Of a stretch of DNA of 58,216 nt, positions 8,406-17,769 are shown piece by piece (position 1 is the stretch's first letter; each line of letters begins with the position of its first letter). Made by a program: the position numbers and the translations under genes. Source of the DNA: Chloroflexota bacterium (GTDB taxonomy: Bacteria > Chloroflexota > Anaerolineae > Promineifilales > Promineifilaceae); assembly GCA_020628815.1 (NCBI GenBank), contig JAHDEN010000005.1, positions 1-58,216 of the forward strand, given 5' to 3'. The notes beneath the pieces were generated by a model, which was not told the DNA's origin, ran no database searches, and worked only from the letters and a program-made list of their open reading frames with translations.

Positions 8406-10286
8406 TTAAGCGACCTCAGGGTCGCTTTTTTTGTTTTTTGCCTGCACTAGGGGGGCGTTGAAGGAAAACGAAAATGTCGACCCCATCCCAACTTCGCTTT
8501 GCACCGTCAGGTCTCCGCTTAATGTTTGGGCAATCCCTTTGCAAATGGTTAGCCCTAAGCCGCTACCCTGATGCTGACGTGTAAGAGAGCCATCGACCTG
8601 TGTAAATGAGTCGAAGATTTTGCTTAACTGATCTTTTTGAACCCCGATGCCGGTGTCGATTACATCGATTTTATACTCTGCCTGGTTGAGTGGGTATCGC
8701 TCGGCCGTGAGTGTGACCGCAATCGCCCCTTTGGGGGTAAATCGCACCGCATTGTCTAGCAGGTGACCAATCGCTTTACCTAATAAATCGGGATCAGATT
8801 TGATGTCGGCAAGTGCCATCACAGCGGCCGAAGGTTGAAATGAGATCGCTATATTTTTATTGAGCGCAAAATCTTCATATTGGTCAACAATTGACTGAAC
8901 TAGCTCAACCAAATTAAACGGCCGTGGCTCAATCTCAAATGAGTCATTTTCGACATGGGAAAAATCGAGAATATTTTCGATGATGGCTAGCAGCCGGTCA
9001 CTACTTTCTTCGATTATTTCTACATAGCTGACCTGCTCCTCATCCAGACTCGTTTCGTTTAACAGCTCTGTTACCCCCATAATCCCATTCATCGGTGTAC
9101 GGATCTCATGGCTCAGGTTGGTTAAGAAATTGGTTTTGGCTTGAGTGGTTGCTTCGGCCGTGTTTTTCGCCTTGATCAATGCAAGTTCTGCTTCACGCTT
9201 GTTCGTAATATCACGTTCAATTGCAACAAAGTTGATCAGTTCCCCTTTATCGTCAAAAACCGGACTACATTCAATCGAAACCCAATATTCTCCGCCTGAC
9301 TTTGTGTAATTGAGAATGACACACTCAAACGGTTTCCTTTCTTTGATTTGTGCCCGAATATATTCAACTACTTTTGGGTCTGTGTCTCTTCCCTGCAAAA
9401 ATGATCCGGGCGTTTTTCCTTTTACTTCTTCAAAAGAATATCCGGTGGTTTTTATAAATGCGTTGTTGACCCAATCGATTTGTGCTTCAGCATTGCAAAT
9501 AACAACCAAATTGTCCGTATGTGCGACCGCATAGGTAAATTTCTCAAGCTCTTTTAGATTGCTCTGAATGTGATCCGCCATCCGATTAAAGCTTTTTTGC
9601 AAATGGAAGATTTCTTTCCCACCGTCCAGCGGTGACCGGATGTCAAACTCCCCCGATGCAAATTGATTTGTAATTTCCCCTAAGTTTTTAAGAGGTTTTT
9701 GTACCTGCTTTTTAAATTGGTAATAGGTTAAGGCAAACAGACTTAATACTAAAAGGACAAAAAATACCGCTGTTCTGATCACGGAATCCCAAATCCGTTT
9801 GTTGAGGGAGCGTATCGTGTAAGCCAGCTGAACTTCGCCAATCACTTCGCTGTCAAAAACAATCGGTTGGGTTACGACAAAAACCTCAGGATCGCTGCTG
9901 ATCTCTTGTGTTAGCTCAACAAGGGTTTTGTTTGATGATTCGAGTGCGGATCGAATGTACCGATCATTTCTATTGATGTGATTGGTTAAAGGCCTACCAT
10001 CTGGTGCAAATAGAAAAATGTAGATAATTTCTCGATCTTCTGTGATTTGCTTAATTAAATTTTCTAGTGGTAAAAAGTTGTTGGAAAAAAGATATTCTGG
10101 ACTGATTGCGGCTAAAACTTTAGCCTGAGACTCTGCTTTGTGGCGTAGCCCATTGCGGCCGGTTTGGGAGTTTGAAGAAATTGTGTAATAACTAAACCCA
10201 AACTGACCAATCACCAAGCCAAGGGCGATGATTAATAAAAAACGTATGGCGATGCTTCGTTTTCTAATCTGAGCGACTAAATCCAT
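8406..10286 (-). CDS. Membrane sensor histidine kinase (TM-sensor-TM-HAMP-PAS-HisKA-HATPase)
   Basis: From ATG 10286 (TTG 10295 is possible) the protein has 626 residues. TM1 is about residues 14-34, followed by an extracytoplasmic domain of about 130 residues, TM2 at 171-189, HAMP at 190-245 and PAS at 250-365. HisKA carries the phospho-acceptor His393 in [10 protein letters not shown]. The HATPase has DNAVRF (N box), DTGIGV and GSGLGL. The PAS has a LOV-like frame ending SFLQG, but the photoactive Cys motif is replaced by GKTPG, so a flavin-Cys adduct is not expected. No receiver domain is attached and no response regulator is adjacent. It follows the second kinase gene by a few bases on the same strand. 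Confidence 0.9.
   Translation of the reverse strand: MDLVAQIRKRSIAIRFLLIIALGLVIGQFGFSYYTISSNSQTGRNGLRHKAESQAKVLAAISPEYLFSNNFLPLENLIKQITEDREIIYIFLFAPDGRPLTNHINRNDRYIRSALESSNKTLVELTQEISSDPEVFVVTQPIVFDSEVIGEVQLAYTIRSLNKRIWDSVIRTAVFFVLLVLSLFALTYYQFKKQVQKPLKNLGEITNQFASGEFDIRSPLDGGKEIFHLQKSFNRMADHIQSNLKELEKFTYAVAHTDNLVVICNAEAQIDWVNNAFIKTTGYSFEEVKGKTPGSFLQGRDTDPKVVEYIRAQIKERKPFECVILNYTKSGGEYWVSIECSPVFDDKGELINFVAIERDITNKREAELALIKAKNTAEATTQAKTNFLTNLSHEIRTPMNGIMGVTELLNETSLDEEQVSYVEIIEESSDRLLAIIENILDFSHVENDSFEIEPRPFNLVELVQSIVDQYEDFALNKNIAISFQPSAAVMALADIKSDPDLLGKAIGHLLDNAVRFTPKGAIAVTLTAERYPLNQAEYKIDVIDTGIGVQKDQLSKIFDSFTQVDGSLTRQHQGSGLGLTICKGIAQTLSGDLTVQSEVGMGSTFSFSFNAPLVQAKNKKSDPEVA
8408..8431 (+). terminator. 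Rho-independent terminator after the FMN reductase
   Basis: AAGCGACC at 8408-8415 pairs with GGTCGCTT at 8420-8427, with a TCAG loop and a T-run continuing to 8431. The hairpin overlaps the last codon of the convergent sensor kinase, so the two transcription units end on the same sequence. Confidence 0.88.
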
Positions 10287-10302
10287 AGAGTACAATCTGT
10301 GC

Positions 10303-11808
10303 TTAGACAGGGTCTTGAGCTTTTACAACTTGACTGTATGCGGCTGCGGAATTTGAAGTGTTTGACGTTCCTAAAGGGACTGAAAAAATGAAATTAAATG
10401 TTGAGCCATTGCCGACTTCGCTAAGGAGCTGAATTTCTCCTCCTAATTTGTGGGCCAGCCCTTTGCTGATCGCTAAGCCAAGCCCATTTCCTTCGTGTGA
10501 GCGGGTCAGTGAGCTATCTGCTTGGGTAAATGAATCAAAGATCCGTTCTTGCTGATCTTGGGGAATGCCGATGCCGGTATCGATCACGCTGATTGTAAAT
10601 TGTTGATCGGTCGCAGATATGGCGGTTGAGTTTAGGGTCACGGCTACCGCACCTGTATCTGTAAACCGGATAGCGTTGTCGATCAGGTTTGAGACGATTT
10701 TGCTGATCATTTTGGGATCGCTTTGAATTTCGGCCGGTAGCTCCCCATCTGGCTGAAACGAGAAGGGAAGCTCTTTTTCTGCCGCTGTTGGCTGATGCTT
10801 GTCTACAACAGTTTGGATGAGTTCAACTAAATCAAATATTTGGTTGTTACATTCTAGATTGCCTGACTCAAGATTAGATAGATCGAGCATGCCGGTTACA
10901 GTCTCAAGCAGATTGTTTCCGCTCTCAAGAATGCTTTCTGCATAATCTAGTTGCTCTTCATCCATCTCTGTTGTGAGCAATAGTTCCGAGAGCCCCAATA
11001 TCCCATTGAGCGGAGTCCGAAACTCATGGCTGATATTGGTTAACAGATCAGTCTTAATTTGTGAGGTTTGAAGGGCTAAATCTCGAGCAAGCAACAACTC
11101 ATTTTCACGTTCCTCTTTTTCGATGATGGCGCTCTGCAACAAATTGGTTGAGTTGGTGAGCTTAAGCCATTCTTTAGACCGATTTTCTGCTAATGGGGGA
11201 AGCTTTTTGATGTCGCTGTTTGGGTCACTAAAAGCGTCGATACGGTTATTTAAGGCGGAAAGCGGCCGAATAATCAAAAACTGCACTACGATCAAAATAA
11301 CAACGCTGATGGCAGTTAAAAATGAGTCTGTGAGCATTCGTGTTCGCTGAATTTCTGTATCAATAACTCCACTGATTGCCGACTGGTTCCATGTGATGTT
11401 TACGGTGCCGTAAACCTGTTCGTTGTGAATGATCGAGTCAGAAAAGTCAATAAACCCAGACATCCCACGACTTCTTGGATTACCTGAGCTAAACAACAAA
11501 TATCCATTTGGTTCAATAATCTCTACGTAGGCGATATTTGTGTCCTGCGAAATGGTGCCGTTGACAAATTCGCCAAGCTGTTCAAGATCCTCCTCCTCAA
11601 TAAGTTCGGCCAACATGGCAGACGTTAGAACAACCGTATGATGGCTCCGTTCCATTAGATTCTCTTTTTCAGAGCGGGTAACGGTGCGATTCACAACCAC
11701 GGTGGCAACTTGTGTCATAAAGATCAGCGCCAGAATTAGCCCCAGCACAATTTGAATCTGTAGAGGCCAAAGCCGAGGGGTTATGATTTTTTGGATAAAT
11801 GATTGCAT
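10303..11808 (-). CDS. Membrane sensor histidine kinase (TM-sensor-TM-HisKA-HATPase)
   Basis: The start is taken as ATG 11808 (501 residues); GTG 11844 is an alternative, and neither has a good ribosome site. TM1 is about residues 17-40, an extracytoplasmic region of roughly 120 residues follows, and TM2 is about 163-180. A short linker leads to HisKA with His261 in NISHEFRTPLNG. The ATPase shows DNAIRF, DTGIGI and GNGLGL. It lacks PAS and receiver domains. It is the promoter-proximal member of a two-kinase operon, since the other kinase gene starts right after it. The kinase halves are similar, pointing to duplication with divergence of the sensing part. Its partner regulator must be elsewhere. 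Confidence 0.9.
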   Translation of the reverse strand: MQSFIQKIITPRLWPLQIQIVLGLILALIFMTQVATVVVNRTVTRSEKENLMERSHHTVVLTSAMLAELIEEEDLEQLGEFVNGTISQDTNIAYVEIIEPNGYLLFSSGNPRSRGMSGFIDFSDSIIHNEQVYGTVNITWNQSAISGVIDTEIQRTRMLTDSFLTAISVVILIVVQFLIIRPLSALNNRIDAFSDPNSDIKKLPPLAENRSKEWLKLTNSTNLLQSAIIEKEERENELLLARDLALQTSQIKTDLLTNISHEFRTPLNGILGLSELLLTTEMDEEQLDYAESILESGNNLLETVTGMLDLSNLESGNLECNNQIFDLVELIQTVVDKHQPTAAEKELPFSFQPDGELPAEIQSDPKMISKIVSNLIDNAIRFTDTGAVAVTLNSTAISATDQQFTISVIDTGIGIPQDQQERIFDSFTQADSSLTRSHEGNGLGLAISKGLAHKLGGEIQLLSEVGNGSTFNFIFSVPLGTSNTSNSAAAYSQVVKAQDPV

Positions 11809-11998
11809 AGAGTTTACTTGTTGCTTACAGAGTTTTCTCAGCACGACTAAAACACTTGGATAGTTTCAGCGTTTACCTGTTAGATGTAAATGTGAAATTA
11901 GTTCCGTTTAGGACTGACTGTATGCCCCAGAAGTCTCGACTCGAAAATATAAAAATCAGGTTAATGAAGTTGAATGTCGCTTTGCCACAGCGTATTGT

Positions 11999-12010
11999 TT
12001 AGCTAGCTAA
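11999..12010. promoter_or_regulatory. 12-bp palindrome upstream of the MarR gene, candidate operator
   Basis: TTAGCTAGCTAA is a perfect palindrome ending 20 bases before the MarR start codon. A related half-site, GGCTAAGT, follows at 12020-12027. Autoregulation through such a site is usual for MarR proteins, but binding here is inference. Confidence 0.45.
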
Positions 12011-12030
12011 CTATTAATCGGCTAAGTACT

Positions 12031-12492
12031 ATGACCCTTTCACAGACCCAACCCCAACTTAAAGGTAAAAACGAACTTGAATCCCTCTTCTTTAGAGTGG
12101 GCAAAACGCACCGCAAACTAGCTGGCCGCCTGATGGATGAACATGACTTTCATCGGGGGCAAACGCCGCTTATTTTTGCGCTCAGCCACCAAGACGGCCG
12201 AACCAACTCTGAACTGGCCGAACTACTTGAGGTGACCCCTGCCACCATTACCAACATGGTCAAACGGATGGAAAAGGCCGGTTTTGTGAAGCGCAAGGGT
12301 GATCCGCACGATGAGCGGGTGAAGCGGGTCTGGTTGACGGATCAAGGTGAAGGGAAGGTACAAGATTTGCACGACGTTGTCGGCCGGTTACAAGCGATCT
12401 CTTTTGGTGATTTTACCGAGGTGGAAAAAGAGCAATTTAAACATTTAATGGAAAAAATTCTTTCCAACATGGAGACGGAACTAAATAGCTGA
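12031..12492 (+). CDS. MarR-family transcriptional regulator
   Basis: 153 residues with a winged helix-turn-helix in the middle. NSELAELLEVTPATITNMV is the helix-turn-helix, and the wing has DPHDERVKRVWLT, matching the family DxRxxRV-LT pattern. N- and C-terminal helices would form the dimer interface. MarR proteins usually repress drug efflux or stress genes and release DNA when a small phenolic or drug-like ligand binds. The two genes downstream on the same strand encode a heterodimeric ABC exporter, so this is most likely its local repressor. It is divergent from the kinase pair. Confidence 0.9.
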   Translation: MTLSQTQPQLKGKNELESLFFRVGKTHRKLAGRLMDEHDFHRGQTPLIFALSHQDGRTNSELAELLEVTPATITNMVKRMEKAGFVKRKGDPHDERVKRVWLTDQGEGKVQDLHDVVGRLQAISFGDFTEVEKEQFKHLMEKILSNMETELNS

Positions 12493-12565
12493 TCAGGTCA
12501 CTTCGCTTGCAAGCTGAGATGCTGAAAGTGAGCAAAGCGAACGAGCTGATAAAGCTAACAAACTT

Positions 12566-14350
12566 ATGGACATAATTAGACGCATACTCAACCATATGAA
12601 GCCCTACAGGCTCGATGTTGTGCTTGCCGTGTTGGCACTGGTTGTCAGCACCGGTACACAGGTGATGATTCCGGCCCAGATCCAGCGCATGATCGATGAC
12701 GGAATCATCGCCCAAGACAGCGATGTGATCTGGCAGGCATCTTTATTTATGATCGGCCTCGCCATGGTCGGCATGATCGCCACTTACGGCAACGCCTACT
12801 TCGCAGTTAAGGTCAGTGAATTTACGATTGCTGACATGCGTGAAGATGGCTATCGCAAAATTCAAAGCTTCTCGTTTGCCAACTTAGACGAACTAAACAC
12901 GGGTGAGCTTTTGGTGCGCATGACCAGTGACCTGAACCAGATTAAAACGGCGATCATGATGACTATCCGGATGCTGCTGAATGCGCCGCTGATGCTGATC
13001 GGTGCGGTGATTGCGGTGGTTATTACCAGCCCACGGCTTTCTTTGCTCTTGCTGGTGACCATCCCGGCAACGGCCGCATTTGTTTACTGGTTCGGCCGTA
13101 AAACCCAGCCGCTTTATGCGCTGGTGCAAGGGCGTCTAGATCGTGTTAACACTGTCATGCAAGAAAATATCGCCGGTGCTCGCGTGGTTAAAGCGTTTGT
13201 ACGGGCCGACTATGAAAACGATCGTTTTGGACAGGCTAGCACCGATTACGCCAATGAAAATATCAATGTAGCGATGATTACCGCCATTATGTTTCCGACA
13301 ATGATGACGATTATCAACTTTGCGACAGCCGCTGTGCTCTGGTTTGGCGGTAGCATCGCTATCACCAATCCTGACTTAGTGAGCACGGGTGAAATTGTGG
13401 CGTTTCTGAATCTGCTCATGCTGACCGTATTCCCGGTTTTAATGCTGGGGATGGGGCTGCCCATGATCTATTCAGCTATCGCTTCCGGCCGTCGTATTTA
13501 TGAAGTGATGGATACCGCACCCGCCATTGTTGATCGCACAGATGCATTTGAGGTCGGGCGCAACAGTGTGGATGGCCGAGTGGCGTTTGACAATGTCTCC
13601 TTCGATTTTGACGGCGAAGTAGAAGAAGACGCCGTGCTGCGCAACATCACCTTTAGGGCGATGCCGGGTGAAACGGTGGCGATTTTAGGGGCAACCGGCT
13701 CCGGTAAATCGAGCTTGATTAACTTGATCGCACGGCTGTACGAGGTAACTGAAGGGGAGATTCGTTTGGATAGCAAAAATATCCAGAGCTACACCCAAGC
13801 TTCGTTACGCCAGCAAATCGGGTTTGCGCTACAAGAGGCGATTCTGTTCTCAGGCACCATCCGCGAAAATATCGGCTACGGCCGACCCGATGCGACAGAG
13901 GAAGAAATTATCAACGCAGCCAAAGCGGCCCAAGCTTGGGACTTTATCCAAGACAAAGAGGGCGGTTTGGATGCCACGGTTGAACAACGGGGCAAAAACT
14001 TCTCTGGTGGGCAAAAGCAGCGTTTGGCGATTGCACGAGCGCTGTGTGTGCGGCCGAAGATTTTGATTCTTGACGACTCGACCAGCGCAGTGGATGTGGA
14101 AACTGAAACAAAAATCCAGGCGGCTTTGGCCGAGCTGATGCAACACAGCACGGTGTTTGTGGTGGCCCAGCGCATCTCTACGGTGTTAACGGCCGACAAA
14201 ATTCTGGTGCTAGATCACGGTAATTTGGTTGCTGAAGGGAAGCATGCAGAGCTGCTTGAGAGCAGCCCCATCTATAAAGAAATTTTTGACTCGCAGCTAG
14301 GCGGTGGCGTTACAAGCTCTGTGGCGGCTGAGGAGGTGTCACATGGCTAG
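12566..14350 (+). CDS. ABC exporter half-transporter with degenerate ATPase site (heterodimer subunit 1)
   Basis: 594 residues: an ABC transmembrane domain with six helices (about 1-310) fused to a nucleotide-binding domain. Walker A is GATGSGKSS and the signature is FSGGQKQ. Walker B reads ILILDDSTSAVD, with Asp where the catalytic Glu should be, and the switch residue is Gln (VVAQRIS) instead of His. These are the hallmarks of the non-catalytic subunit in heterodimeric exporters such as TM287/288 and BmrCD. The partner follows with an 8-bp overlap. The pair probably exports drugs or lipids from the cytoplasmic membrane and is likely under the upstream MarR protein. Confidence 0.93.
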   Translation: MDIIRRILNHMKPYRLDVVLAVLALVVSTGTQVMIPAQIQRMIDDGIIAQDSDVIWQASLFMIGLAMVGMIATYGNAYFAVKVSEFTIADMREDGYRKIQSFSFANLDELNTGELLVRMTSDLNQIKTAIMMTIRMLLNAPLMLIGAVIAVVITSPRLSLLLLVTIPATAAFVYWFGRKTQPLYALVQGRLDRVNTVMQENIAGARVVKAFVRADYENDRFGQASTDYANENINVAMITAIMFPTMMTIINFATAAVLWFGGSIAITNPDLVSTGEIVAFLNLLMLTVFPVLMLGMGLPMIYSAIASGRRIYEVMDTAPAIVDRTDAFEVGRNSVDGRVAFDNVSFDFDGEVEEDAVLRNITFRAMPGETVAILGATGSGKSSLINLIARLYEVTEGEIRLDSKNIQSYTQASLRQQIGFALQEAILFSGTIRENIGYGRPDATEEEIINAAKAAQAWDFIQDKEGGLDATVEQRGKNFSGGQKQRLAIARALCVRPKILILDDSTSAVDVETETKIQAALAELMQHSTVFVVAQRISTVLTADKILVLDHGNLVAEGKHAELLESSPIYKEIFDSQLGGGVTSSVAAEEVSHG

Positions 14351-16151
14351 GAGAATGGCAACGATTGAAGACCGAGCCGGAGTAGCTGGACGGAACACAT
14401 GGGCATCTTTAAAACGGCTTTTGAACTACATGCAGGCGTATCGTGCGCAGCTGATAATTGTGGTTGTGATGGTAATTATCTATACCATTTGCTACACACT
14501 TGGCCCTTATTTGCTGGGTGTGGCCATCGATCAATATGTGCTGGAAGGGGATTTGCCCGGCCTGGCCCGTATTGTTTCGTGGATGGTCGCGGTGTATGTG
14601 GGGATGTGGCTCTCAGGCATCATCTCCGGCCGAGTGATGGCCCGGGTGGCGCAACGCACCTTGGAACAGATGCGCAAAGATCTGTTTGGGCAAATGCAGA
14701 AGCTGTCGCTCAAATATTATGACCAACAGTCGGCCGGTGACTTAATGAGCCGTTTCACCAACGACATGGACTCGCTGAACATGTTGCTGACGACCAATTT
14801 GGTGTCGTTTATGCGCAGCTTGGGTACCTTGATCGGAATGCTGATCGGTATGTTTGTGACCAGTTTGGTGTTAACCGGCGCGGCGCTGATCGTGCTGCCG
14901 ATTATGTTTGGCACCATGTTTTTGATCATGCGGGGATTGGGCCCACGCTTCCGTGAGTTGCAGATGAACCTTGGAGCGCTCAACGGCTTGATGGAGGAGA
15001 ATATTACCGGACAGCGGGTCGTTATCGCTTATGGGCAAGAAGGCTCAAGCATGGATGACTTTTTGGTCGCTAATGAGTCTGCCAGAGATACGGCCGTTAG
15101 TGCGAATTTACTTGCGAACCTGATGGGGGCGATTCTGTTTGTTTTGGGTAACGTGAACGTGGTGGTTGTTGTGGCTACCGGTGCGGCCCTGATGCTGCTC
15201 GACTCGCCAAGACTGATCTTGTCAGTCACCATCGGCCGGATCACGACGATGATCGACTACACCCGTCGTTTTAGCTTTCCGCTGATGGAAATCGGCAACA
15301 CGTTTAACACAATCGTATCCGCTTTGGCCGGTGCTGAACGCATCTTCGATGTGATCGACATGGAGCCAGAGGTGAAAGACAAGCCGAATGCTCAACCGCT
15401 TGAGCAGATCAATGGTGAGGTTGTGTTTAACGACGTTGACTTTAGCTATGTTGCCGGTCAACCGATTTTGAAAAACATCGATCTTACCGCCAAACCGGGT
15501 GACATGATCGCTCTAGTTGGTCCCACTGGTGCTGGTAAAACGACGATCATTAACGTGTTGACTCGTTTTTACGACATTGAAAAAGGGACAATCACGATTG
15601 ATGGCAATGAGATTCGAGACGTTCAGCAAGACAGCCTGCGTCAGCAGTTGGGCATTGTGTTACAAGACACCTTCCTGTTCTCAGATACGGTGATGGAAAA
15701 CATTCGGTACGGCCGACTCGACGCCACAGACGAAGAGGTGATCGAAGCGGCTAAACTGGCCAATGCTCACGGCTTTGTCACCCGCTTGCCCGATGGGTAC
15801 AAAACGGAGCTGTCTGAACGAGCTGAGAACATCAGTCAGGGTCAGCGACAGCTGTTGGCTATCGCACGCGCCATTTTGGCCGATCCACGTATTTTGATCT
15901 TGGACGAAGCGACATCAAGCGTCGATACCCGCACAGAGGTGCAGATCCAGGAGGCGTTGCTCAACCTGATGGAAGGGCGCACGAGCTTTGTGATTGCACA
16001 CAGGTTGTCTACCATCCGTGAGGCGGACCAGATTTTGGTGCTAAAAGATGGTGAGGTAATTGAACGTGGGAATCATGAAGGGCTGTTGGAACAGCAGGGC
16101 TTTTATGATCATTTGTACAAGAGCCAGTTCAAAGGGACGGCCGTGGTTTAG
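14343..16151 (+). CDS. ABC exporter half-transporter with intact catalytic Glu (heterodimer subunit 2)
   Basis: ATG at 14343 is preceded by AGGAGGTG inside the end of the upstream gene; the frames overlap by eight bases, so synthesis is coupled. 602 residues: six-helix membrane domain, then the nucleotide-binding domain. Walker A is GPTGAGKTT, Walker B ILILDEATSSVD has the catalytic Glu, and the switch is IAHRLS. Its signature is ISQGQRQ, a departure from LSGGQ. This complements the upstream subunit exactly: one composite ATP site is intact (this Walker A/B with the partner FSGGQ) and one is degenerate. That is the arrangement known for heterodimeric multidrug exporters. Confidence 0.93.
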   Translation: MARRMATIEDRAGVAGRNTWASLKRLLNYMQAYRAQLIIVVVMVIIYTICYTLGPYLLGVAIDQYVLEGDLPGLARIVSWMVAVYVGMWLSGIISGRVMARVAQRTLEQMRKDLFGQMQKLSLKYYDQQSAGDLMSRFTNDMDSLNMLLTTNLVSFMRSLGTLIGMLIGMFVTSLVLTGAALIVLPIMFGTMFLIMRGLGPRFRELQMNLGALNGLMEENITGQRVVIAYGQEGSSMDDFLVANESARDTAVSANLLANLMGAILFVLGNVNVVVVVATGAALMLLDSPRLILSVTIGRITTMIDYTRRFSFPLMEIGNTFNTIVSALAGAERIFDVIDMEPEVKDKPNAQPLEQINGEVVFNDVDFSYVAGQPILKNIDLTAKPGDMIALVGPTGAGKTTIINVLTRFYDIEKGTITIDGNEIRDVQQDSLRQQLGIVLQDTFLFSDTVMENIRYGRLDATDEEVIEAAKLANAHGFVTRLPDGYKTELSERAENISQGQRQLLAIARAILADPRILILDEATSSVDTRTEVQIQEALLNLMEGRTSFVIAHRLSTIREADQILVLKDGEVIERGNHEGLLEQQGFYDHLYKSQFKGTAVV

Positions 16152-16172
16152 GTCCAATTAATAATGATTCTG

Positions 16173-16208
16173 AGACCTGTCAGGGTTTAAAAAACCTGTC
16201 AGGTCTTT
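16173..16208. terminator. Strong hairpin between the exporter and the EAD gene
   Basis: AGACCTG at 16173-16179 pairs with CAGGTCT at 16200-16206. The stem continues inward through CAGG and a run of T against A around 16181-16198. T-rich sequence flanks both sides, so it can end transcription from either convergent gene. Confidence 0.75.
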
Positions 16209-16215
16209 ATTAAAA

Positions 16216-17487
16216 CTATTTTCTTCCGTCCCAAGTGAAAATAGCTGTTGCTGGTTCGGAGCAAATTTCAGATGCATTGGAATCTTGAACAATCATAGTA
16301 ATCTGGAAGGTGTCATTTGTTTCATAACCACGTTCACTAAACCTAGTTCTTGGAATGTGGAATATACCTTGTTGAATCGCGCTGGAATCAAGCGTGTTTT
16401 GTCTGACAAGAGGGATTAAATCCCCTTCGGCCGAGGATATCCGATTAACGTTTAATGTCGCTTTATTTGTTTCATCAGGCAAATTAGACCATCGGATTTC
16501 ATGATCAGAGTCAGCCGTATACTTAAATTCAACTTGTACAGCACAGTTAGCCGTTAATTTGCTGGTTGTCTCGCTCTTGTTTATAAATGCGACTGATACC
16601 GATTCACTGGAAAATTGGGTTGACTCACCGACATCGTATCTGCTTGGGAGGTCGTCGTAATTAAAATCGCTTAGCTTTGCAATGTTATTATTGATTTTGA
16701 CCCAGCCTATATTTCCATTTTCCGTTTCAACATATAACCATTTGTAATTGTTTGGGGTATCTTTCCTAAACACTGTGAGCGTATCATCGGGTTTGGTAAA
16801 GATAATTGTATCGGAATCTGTTTTAGGCTCTTTGAACAGGCTGACTCTGTCTATCGTCCTAACTTGATATAGTTCAACATTTGAGTTTAATGGTGCGAGG
16901 GGTTGAGTAGAGGATGTCGTAGTTAGTGAGACTGTAGCTTCAAGAACCTCCGTTGGCATCTGTATTTCAGTTGCCTTTGTAGGTGATAGATTGTTAGTGG
17001 TTGCGGGTGTTATAAGAGTAGGCTGAATCGTCTCTTCCGCGGCTGCAATCTGAGTATCTTTATTTGCCCCTACATTGCTCTTAGATACTTCATCGACAAT
17101 GAAGATTGCAACAACAATGGCTGCTAGTCCAACCAGCCCCACAGCCCATGCAAAGAATTGTGTTGATAGATTCTTATTTTCGATTGTTTTTTTTTGGAAA
17201 CTGAATTCTGATTTGGGGACCTTTAGAACGCTAGGTTTTTTTTCTGCAGGCCAATCGGGCCAATCAATATTAGGCCGAGCCTTCTTCAGAGTTTCATAAA
17301 AGCTTATTTGTTTTTCTTGATTGTAAGTTCTCTTCACATACTGAAGAATCTCTCTGGCTAATTCGTTTGTATTTGACTGATTTAACGCATTCTCATCGAT
17401 GCCCTCATCGAATATGATGTCCTTGAGCTCTGTCTCGTTAAAGCTTTTTGTAAATAAGTCCCTGATTTTTGGCCAAAATTCATCCAT
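16216..17487 (-). CDS. Effector-associated-domain protein with TM helix, SH3b-like domain and C-terminal beta domain
   Basis: 423 residues. Residues 1-80 (ending KKARPNIDWPDW) look like an effector-associated domain of the EAD7 kind. These are helical adaptors found on Chloroflexi, cyanobacterial and actinobacterial STAND, protease and kinase effectors of conflict systems. A single membrane helix follows at about 111-131, then a Thr/Ser-rich linker to about 200. Next comes an SH3b-like domain at about 207-267, with the typical LYVET..NIGWVKI strand pattern. The last 150 residues are predicted beta-rich and unrecognised. The topology suggests a cytoplasmic adaptor and an outside ligand-binding part, so it could be a membrane receptor for a STAND- or protease-type effector encoded elsewhere. 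No effector gene is next to it. The EAD assignment is from pattern memory. Confidence 0.65.
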   Translation of the reverse strand: MDEFWPKIRDLFTKSFNETELKDIIFDEGIDENALNQSNTNELAREILQYVKRTYNQEKQISFYETLKKARPNIDWPDWPAEKKPSVLKVPKSEFSFQKKTIENKNLSTQFFAWAVGLVGLAAIVVAIFIVDEVSKSNVGANKDTQIAAAEETIQPTLITPATTNNLSPTKATEIQMPTEVLEATVSLTTTSSTQPLAPLNSNVELYQVRTIDRVSLFKEPKTDSDTIIFTKPDDTLTVFRKDTPNNYKWLYVETENGNIGWVKINNNIAKLSDFNYDDLPSRYDVGESTQFSSESVSVAFINKSETTSKLTANCAVQVEFKYTADSDHEIRWSNLPDETNKATLNVNRISSAEGDLIPLVRQNTLDSSAIQQGIFHIPRTRFSERGYETNDTFQITMIVQDSNASEICSEPATAIFTWDGRK

Positions 17488-17769
17488 ACTGTTTACCCCT
17501 TTACGTGTTTTGTTTTTTCGATTGAGCTAAGTTCGCTAACTTCTTGCGTTAAGTAAAGCCTAATAGGCTGTATGTTTTGTACCTATAGGGGGATACAGCT
17601 TTGATGTTTTAGGGATACAAATCGGGAGGATGCGCAGGCAGAAGAAAGGGGCTTGGCTGTGAATGAGTTAGTTAGGAAGGTAAGAGTAGTAGACGAGGGA
17701 GATTGACCATTACTTTAAAGTTAAAAATATTTTCTATCTCGGCCGCATGGCAAATATTCGAAATTAAAA
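17488..17769. other. Intergenic region without a recognisable gene
   Basis: AT-rich sequence upstream of the EAD gene, expected to hold its promoter on the minus strand. A small palindrome, AGCCTAATAGGCT, lies near 17558. I see no coding frame with a credible start. Confidence 0.5.

Noticed and set aside
16216..17487. A full defence island around the EAD protein
   Set aside because: Neighbouring genes are an exporter, a Pmp3-like peptide and a hydrolase; no NTPase, nuclease or protease effector is adjacent.
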